Of a stretch of 64,000 nucleotides of DNA, positions 61,585 through 64,000 are shown in pieces. The first letter of the stretch is position 1. Each line of letters starts with the position of its first letter. The notes beneath the pieces are model-generated. The model had not been told where the DNA came from. It was given only the letters and a program-made list of their open reading frames with translations, and ran no database searches. Source of the stretch: Polaromonas jejuensis NBRC 106434 (lineage in GTDB: Bacteria; Pseudomonadota; Gammaproteobacteria; Burkholderiales; Burkholderiaceae_C); NCBI RefSeq assembly GCF_001598235.1, contig NZ_BCYO01000003.1:186001-250000 (forward strand), given 5' to 3'. Made by a program: the position numbers and the translations under genes.

Positions 61585-63022
61585 ACGGAAGCTTCCCCCA
61601 CTTCTGGCCGTGAGCGCTGCGGCGCTGCTGGCCGGTTGCTCGCTGATCCCGACCTATGAGCGCCCCGCGGCGCCTGTGGCTGCGGCTTATCCGGCATACA
61701 GCAACACGGCCGCAACGGAGGCGGCCAGCCCTGCAAATGCAACACCGGCGCCCAGTGTGGCCTGGCAGGACTTTTTTGCGGATGCAAAACTGAAGCGCCT
61801 GATCGAGCTGTCACTGGCCAACAACCGGGATCTGCGAGTGGCGGTTCTCAACATCGAGCAGTCCAGGGCACAGTTTCAGATCCGCCGGGCCGATCAGTTC
61901 CCCAGCGTGAACGGCGTGTTCACCGGTTCCCGCGCGCCCGACGGAAAGGGCGGCATTACCAACCTCTACAACGTGGGCCTGGCGGTCACGGCGTATGAGC
62001 TGGACTTTTTCGGACGCGTCAGCAGCCTGAAGGAGGCCGCGCTGAACCAGTACCTGGCCACGGAAGAGGGGCGCAAGACCGCGCAGATCAGCCTGATCGC
62101 GTCGGTCGCCAATACCTACTTCAGCATCCTGGCGGACGAAGAGTTGCTTGAGATCACGCGCCAGACCCTCGTGACCCGCGAAGAGTCCATGAAGCTGACC
62201 AAGCTGCGCCTGGACAATGGCGTGGCTTCCGAGCTGGACTACCGCCAGGCCGAGTCCCTGGCGGAGGCGGCCCGTGTGGCCTATGCCCAGCAGCAGCGCC
62301 AGCGCGCGCTTGACGAAAACGCCTTGACCTTGCTGGTGGGCCAGCCCCTGGGCGGCGAATTGCCGACCGGAGTGGCGCAGTTTGTGCCCCTGGCCCAGAC
62401 CCAGCCCCTGGCCGACGTGCCTGCCGGCTTGCCATCCGACCTGCTCACCAATAGGCCCGATATCCGCCAGGCCGAACAGCTCCTGCTGGCCTCCAATGCC
62501 AATATAGGTGCGGCCCGTGCAGCATTTTTCCCGCGGATTTCCCTGACGGTGGGGGCCGGCAGTGCCAGCAGCCATCTGTCGGGCCTGCTGAAGAGCGGCT
62601 CGTGGGGCTGGACCATGGCGCCGCAGCTGATACTGCCCATCTTTGATGCCGGGCGCAACCAGGCCGGTCTGGATTCGTCCAAGGCCGATCGCGATATCGC
62701 CGTGGCGCAATACGAGAAAGCCATACAGACGGCTTTCCGCGAAGTCGCCGATGCGCTGGCCACGCGGGGAACGCTGGTCGACCAGCTGCGCTCCCAGGAA
62801 GCGCAAGCCAATGCGGAGGCCATTCGTTTCAAGCTGTCCGACCTGCGCTACCAGAACGGCGTGGCCAGCTATCTTGATTTGCTGGATGCGCAGCGTTCGC
62901 TGTTCACCGCGCGGCAAGCCGTGGTGCAGACCCGTCTGGCCCAGCTGCAAAGCCAGGTCACGCTGTACAAAACGCTGGGCGGCGGCTGGAAGGAGCCTGC
63001 GGCCCCAGCTGCCGCGCCCTGA
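61577..63022 (+). CDS. oprM: Outer-membrane efflux lipoprotein (OprM/NodT-type)
   Basis: The 481-residue lipoprotein has a leader ending AALLAGCSLIPTYERP (lipobox LAGC), the usual OprM start. TolC-like repeats follow, with LTNRPDIRQAEQLLLASNANIGAARAAFFPRISLT in the second half. ATG 61577 overlaps the acrB stop and has AAGG upstream; ATG 61562 is less well placed. It closes the tripartite pump and could also serve the RND operon at 44 kb, which lacks such a gene. Confidence 0.92.
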   Translation: MRKRKLPPLLAVSAAALLAGCSLIPTYERPAAPVAAAYPAYSNTAATEAASPANATPAPSVAWQDFFADAKLKRLIELSLANNRDLRVAVLNIEQSRAQFQIRRADQFPSVNGVFTGSRAPDGKGGITNLYNVGLAVTAYELDFFGRVSSLKEAALNQYLATEEGRKTAQISLIASVANTYFSILADEELLEITRQTLVTREESMKLTKLRLDNGVASELDYRQAESLAEAARVAYAQQQRQRALDENALTLLVGQPLGGELPTGVAQFVPLAQTQPLADVPAGLPSDLLTNRPDIRQAEQLLLASNANIGAARAAFFPRISLTVGAGSASSHLSGLLKSGSWGWTMAPQLILPIFDAGRNQAGLDSSKADRDIAVAQYEKAIQTAFREVADALATRGTLVDQLRSQEAQANAEAIRFKLSDLRYQNGVASYLDLLDAQRSLFTARQAVVQTRLAQLQSQVTLYKTLGGGWKEPAAPAAAP

Positions 63023-63087
63023 GCGCGTCGTGCGGCGGGCCGGCTGCGTTTTCGAGGCCGTGCCTGCCGAGCGCAACGAGAACTTGC

Positions 63088-63120
63088 TTGCTATCAGAAG
63101 AGTAGCTGCTTGCGTATATT
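63088..63120. repeat. Dispersed palindromic repeat, copy F (partial)
   Basis: TTGCTATCAGAAGAGTAGC followed by TGCTTGCG resembles the head of the family hairpin and the first part of the core; the second half is missing or diverged. It lies 65 bp after the oprM stop. Confidence 0.55.
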
Positions 63121-63129
63121 GTGCACGGG

Positions 63130-63163
63130 CTGACGGCCTGTTTGATCATTAACAGGCCGTCAG
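63130..63163. terminator. Perfect 13 bp hairpin between convergent genes
   Basis: CTGACGGCCTGTT (63130-63142) pairs with AACAGGCCGTCAG (63151-63163) across eight bases. It lacks a T run, so it could be a 3' mRNA-protecting or Rho-assisted structure shared by oprM and the DUF1697 gene. Confidence 0.5.
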
Positions 63164-63215
63164 GCCCGGTGGCGCAAGGTTAGCGGTTCACTTCCCGGGC
63201 GATTCGGGGCAGGCG

Positions 63216-63755
63216 TTAGACGGCATATTTGGCCGCCAGCCTTTTGAGGGTGTTGATACCCCTGAAGGTCGCCTGCAGCTTCAGCGCTCTTTCAAGCAGC
63301 GCGTTGGAGAACTTCGACTCACTCTGCTTTTTGCGGCAAAGCCAGTAGACCTCCCGGCCCTGCACATGAAAGTCGTCAATGTCGGTCTTCAGGCTCATCA
63401 AGGTCTTTTGCGCCTCGGCACTCAAGGGCTCCGCCAGGAAAGCCACATTGAGCGTACCAGCCGCCTCCAGCTGTGACGCCGGGAAGGGCTGGTACCTGGC
63501 GATGGCCGCCACCTCGGGCATGCTGCGGATGAAGGTGCGCACCTCATAACCCAGCGCGGTGTGAAGATGCTTTTCAATCGCCGTCGCCAGCGTCGGCAAT
63601 TTTTTGGCGGGCGCGGTAAAGATCACGTTGCCACCGGCGATAAAGGTCTCGACATTCGCCAGGCCCAGCGCTTCAAAATGTGCCCGCAGTGCTTCCATGC
63701 TCACGTTGTGGCCGCCTACATTGATGGCGCGCAGGAAGGCGATCTGCTGGGTCAT
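63216..63755 (-). CDS. DUF1697-family protein
   Basis: The 179-residue protein starts MTQQIAFLRAINVGGHNVSMEALRAHFEALGLANVETFIAGGNVIF, the pattern of DUF1697 proteins; their biochemical role is not known. ATG 63755 is chosen because homologues start near FLRAINVGG; a start at 63806 would add 17 residues. It converges with the efflux operon across two hairpins. No neighbours on its strand lie in view. Confidence 0.8.
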   Translation of the reverse strand: MTQQIAFLRAINVGGHNVSMEALRAHFEALGLANVETFIAGGNVIFTAPAKKLPTLATAIEKHLHTALGYEVRTFIRSMPEVAAIARYQPFPASQLEAAGTLNVAFLAEPLSAEAQKTLMSLKTDIDDFHVQGREVYWLCRKKQSESKFSNALLERALKLQATFRGINTLKRLAAKYAV

Positions 63756-63862
63756 GGGCGTCAAGTCGGGTTGATGGTTGATGGCAAGCGCCGGATGACT
63801 AGGCATTATGTCGGCCTGCCGTCCTTACGCCTTTATCGCCATTTCTGCGGGTAATTTTGGCA

Positions 63863-63913
63863 TCAAGCCCACGGTGGATAGGCGCAAGTTGCTATCAAAA
63901 ATGTAGCAAATTG
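63863..63913. repeat. Dispersed palindromic repeat, copy G
   Basis: TCAAGCCCACGG...GGCGCAAG, then TTGCTATCAAAAATGTAGCAA: the family's GC-rich half followed by the AT hairpin, in the orientation of copy D. Confidence 0.6.
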
Positions 63914-63934
63914 GCGATCCTGCCAGGCAAAACA

Positions 63935-63960
63935 GCGCCAGGCAGCCAGGTGCCTGGCGT
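63935..63960. other. Right-edge intergenic hairpin
   Basis: CGCCAGGCA (63936-63944) pairs with TGCCTGGCG (63951-63959) across six bases. Nothing else was recognised between 63914 and the right edge, so its role cannot be judged. Confidence 0.4.
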
Positions 63961-64000
63961 CCAGTTGTCAGGATTTGCGCCAAATGTATCCATGCCCGTT

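Overview
The window is a GC-rich, gene-dense chromosomal segment of a betaproteobacterium, most likely Burkholderiales/Comamonadaceae (Polaromonas, Rhodoferax or Variovorax-like). The basis is the abundance of Bug/TctC periplasmic receptors, hopanoid genes hpnCDE without an adjacent shc, the order tig-clpP-clpX-lon, and short dispersed palindromic repeats with a TTTGATAGCTGnTTGCGCCC core. The organism call is inference; no rRNA or marker search was possible. There are about 56 protein genes, five tRNAs and no phage, insertion sequence, CRISPR array or integrase.

Layout. (1) 1-6.4 kb: the end of a branched-chain-type ABC importer (LivM tail, LivG, a LivF with an altered P-loop), a zeta-class GST isomerase, a TetR regulator, and a divergent operon with a VanA-like Rieske oxygenase, a periplasmic binding protein and a VanB-like reductase. 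Together they look like uptake plus oxidative attack on an aromatic acid. (2) 6.5-17.2 kb: LysR, DadA-like oxidase, Glu/Asp-type binding protein, Asp/Glu racemase, GntR, a fumarate-lyase-superfamily enzyme, DctA, a Bug receptor and class I fumarase. This suggests a module that feeds aspartate-like or N-substituted aspartate compounds to C4-dicarboxylates. (3) 17.2-24.2 kb: hslR and a complete tricarboxylate system tctED/tctCBA with a second TctC-like receptor. (4) 24.3-30.3 kb: a LacI regulator with three matching operators and the glucarate pathway (Bug receptor, GudD, KdgD, 2,5-dioxovalerate dehydrogenase) ending in 2-oxoglutarate. (5) 30.3-36.8 kb: hemH, a HAD hydrolase, a GST, hpnEDC (squalene synthesis) and a LysR gene. 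(6) 37-43.5 kb: a polyamine-type ABC importer with an ornithine-cyclodeaminase homologue, a ureohydrolase and RidA, probably a guanidino or amino compound pathway. (7) 44-48.5 kb: a two-gene RND efflux operon lacking an outer-membrane gene. (8) 48.6-54.9 kb: tRNA-Leu and the proteostasis block tig-clpP-clpX-lon. (9) 55-55.6 kb: a tRNA cluster Gly-Cys-Gly-Leu. (10) 55.6-63.8 kb: an uncharacterised acidic protein, AcrR with a near-canonical operator, AcrA-AcrB-OprM, and a DUF1697-type protein.

The least expected signals are in the DNA between and inside genes. A family of about 40-70 bp palindromic repeats sits against stop codons, with one copy read in frame inside hpnC. A different 46 bp repeat is read in the same frame inside two unrelated membrane proteins, TctE and the first RND pump, giving each the peptide GSEAHAxASxGA. 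Several operators are readable by eye: paired GntR sites, triple LacI sites, an AcrR site matching the E. coli operator at 21 of 24 bases, and a sigma-32 promoter before lon. No wholly new defence or mobile system was seen.
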